The notes below the pieces were generated by a model. It was given only the letters and a program-made list of their open reading frames with translations. It searched no databases and was not told the DNA's origin. The position numbers and the translations under genes were made by a program. Of a stretch of DNA of 16,045 nucleotides, positions 15,970-16,045 are shown one piece after another. Location of the stretch: NCBI GenBank assembly GCA_002435715.1, contig DISD01000032.1, positions 1-16,045 of the forward strand, written 5' to 3'. The first letter of the stretch is position 1. Every line of letters starts with the position of its first letter. The stretch is from Rhodospirillaceae bacterium UBA6219. GTDB lineage: Bacteria > Pseudomonadota > Alphaproteobacteria > Rhodospirillales > Magnetospirillaceae.

Positions 15970-16045
15970 TCAGGGATTGCCCAGGAACGACCGCACCTTC
16001 TCGACCACGTCGCGGGTCGAGAAGGGCTTGGTGACGTATTCGTCG
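15970..16045 (-). CDS. Response regulator receiver domain (partial, C-terminal 24 residues)
   Basis: The visible tail reads DEYVTKPFSTRDVVEKVRSF and ends LGNP. KP is the conserved Lys-cis-Pro of CheY-like receivers, followed by the last helix. The protein stops right after this helix, so it is either a single-domain CheY-like regulator or one whose receiver is C-terminal; it cannot be an NtrC-type CbrB with C-terminal output domains. The gene runs off the right edge. It is 13 bases upstream of the exonuclease fusion and probably leads or belongs to the same operon, making it a candidate partner of the CbrA-like kinase. Confidence 0.85.
   Translation of the reverse strand, partial: DEYVTKPFSTRDVVEKVRSFLGNP

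Overview
The window looks like chromosomal DNA of a GC-rich alphaproteobacterium, most likely a Magnetospirillum-like member of the Rhodospirillales. This is inferred from protein flavour (IlvB, MiaA, SerB and MetY with alphaproteobacterial motifs), strong third-position GC bias and tight gene packing. No database search was possible. I see no insertion sequence, CRISPR array, rRNA or tRNA gene. No gene-free stretch exceeds about 155 bases.

Layout. Bases 1-5058 are on the minus strand and read miaA, ilvB, ilvN, a small lipoprotein gene, then ilvC (cut by the left edge). This is the branched-chain amino acid block: IlvBN makes acetolactate and IlvC reduces and isomerises it. The lipoprotein gene sits unexpectedly between ilvN and ilvC, flanked by a strong hairpin on one side. 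On the other side lies an ilvC leader that carries either a promoter or a Val/Ile-rich mini-ORF. Bases 5169-6062 (plus) are serB, phosphoserine phosphatase. It meets, tail to tail with overlapping stop codons, a minus-strand gene (6059-7861) that fuses a CoA-binding Rossmann domain to an O-acetylhomoserine sulfhydrylase (MetY).

From the divergent gap at 7862-8016, a plus-strand pair begins. The first gene is a YddA/SbmA-type ABC exporter whose nucleotide-binding domain has lost nearly every catalytic motif. The second is a TPR protein with a glycosyltransferase-like domain. The pair ends tail to tail with a signalling operon on the minus strand (16045 to 11183). That operon reads: a response regulator (cut by the right edge); a membrane-anchored PAS/pseudo-histidine-kinase protein fused to a DEDDh 3'-5' exonuclease; a 78-residue two-helix membrane protein; and a CbrA-like sodium/solute symporter-histidine kinase. 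The last three are joined by ATGA stop/start overlaps.

Most unusual are the exonuclease fused to a kinase-dead sensor in a CbrA-type operon, the apparently ATPase-dead exporter, and the CoA-binding/MetY fusion. All functions are inferred from motifs.
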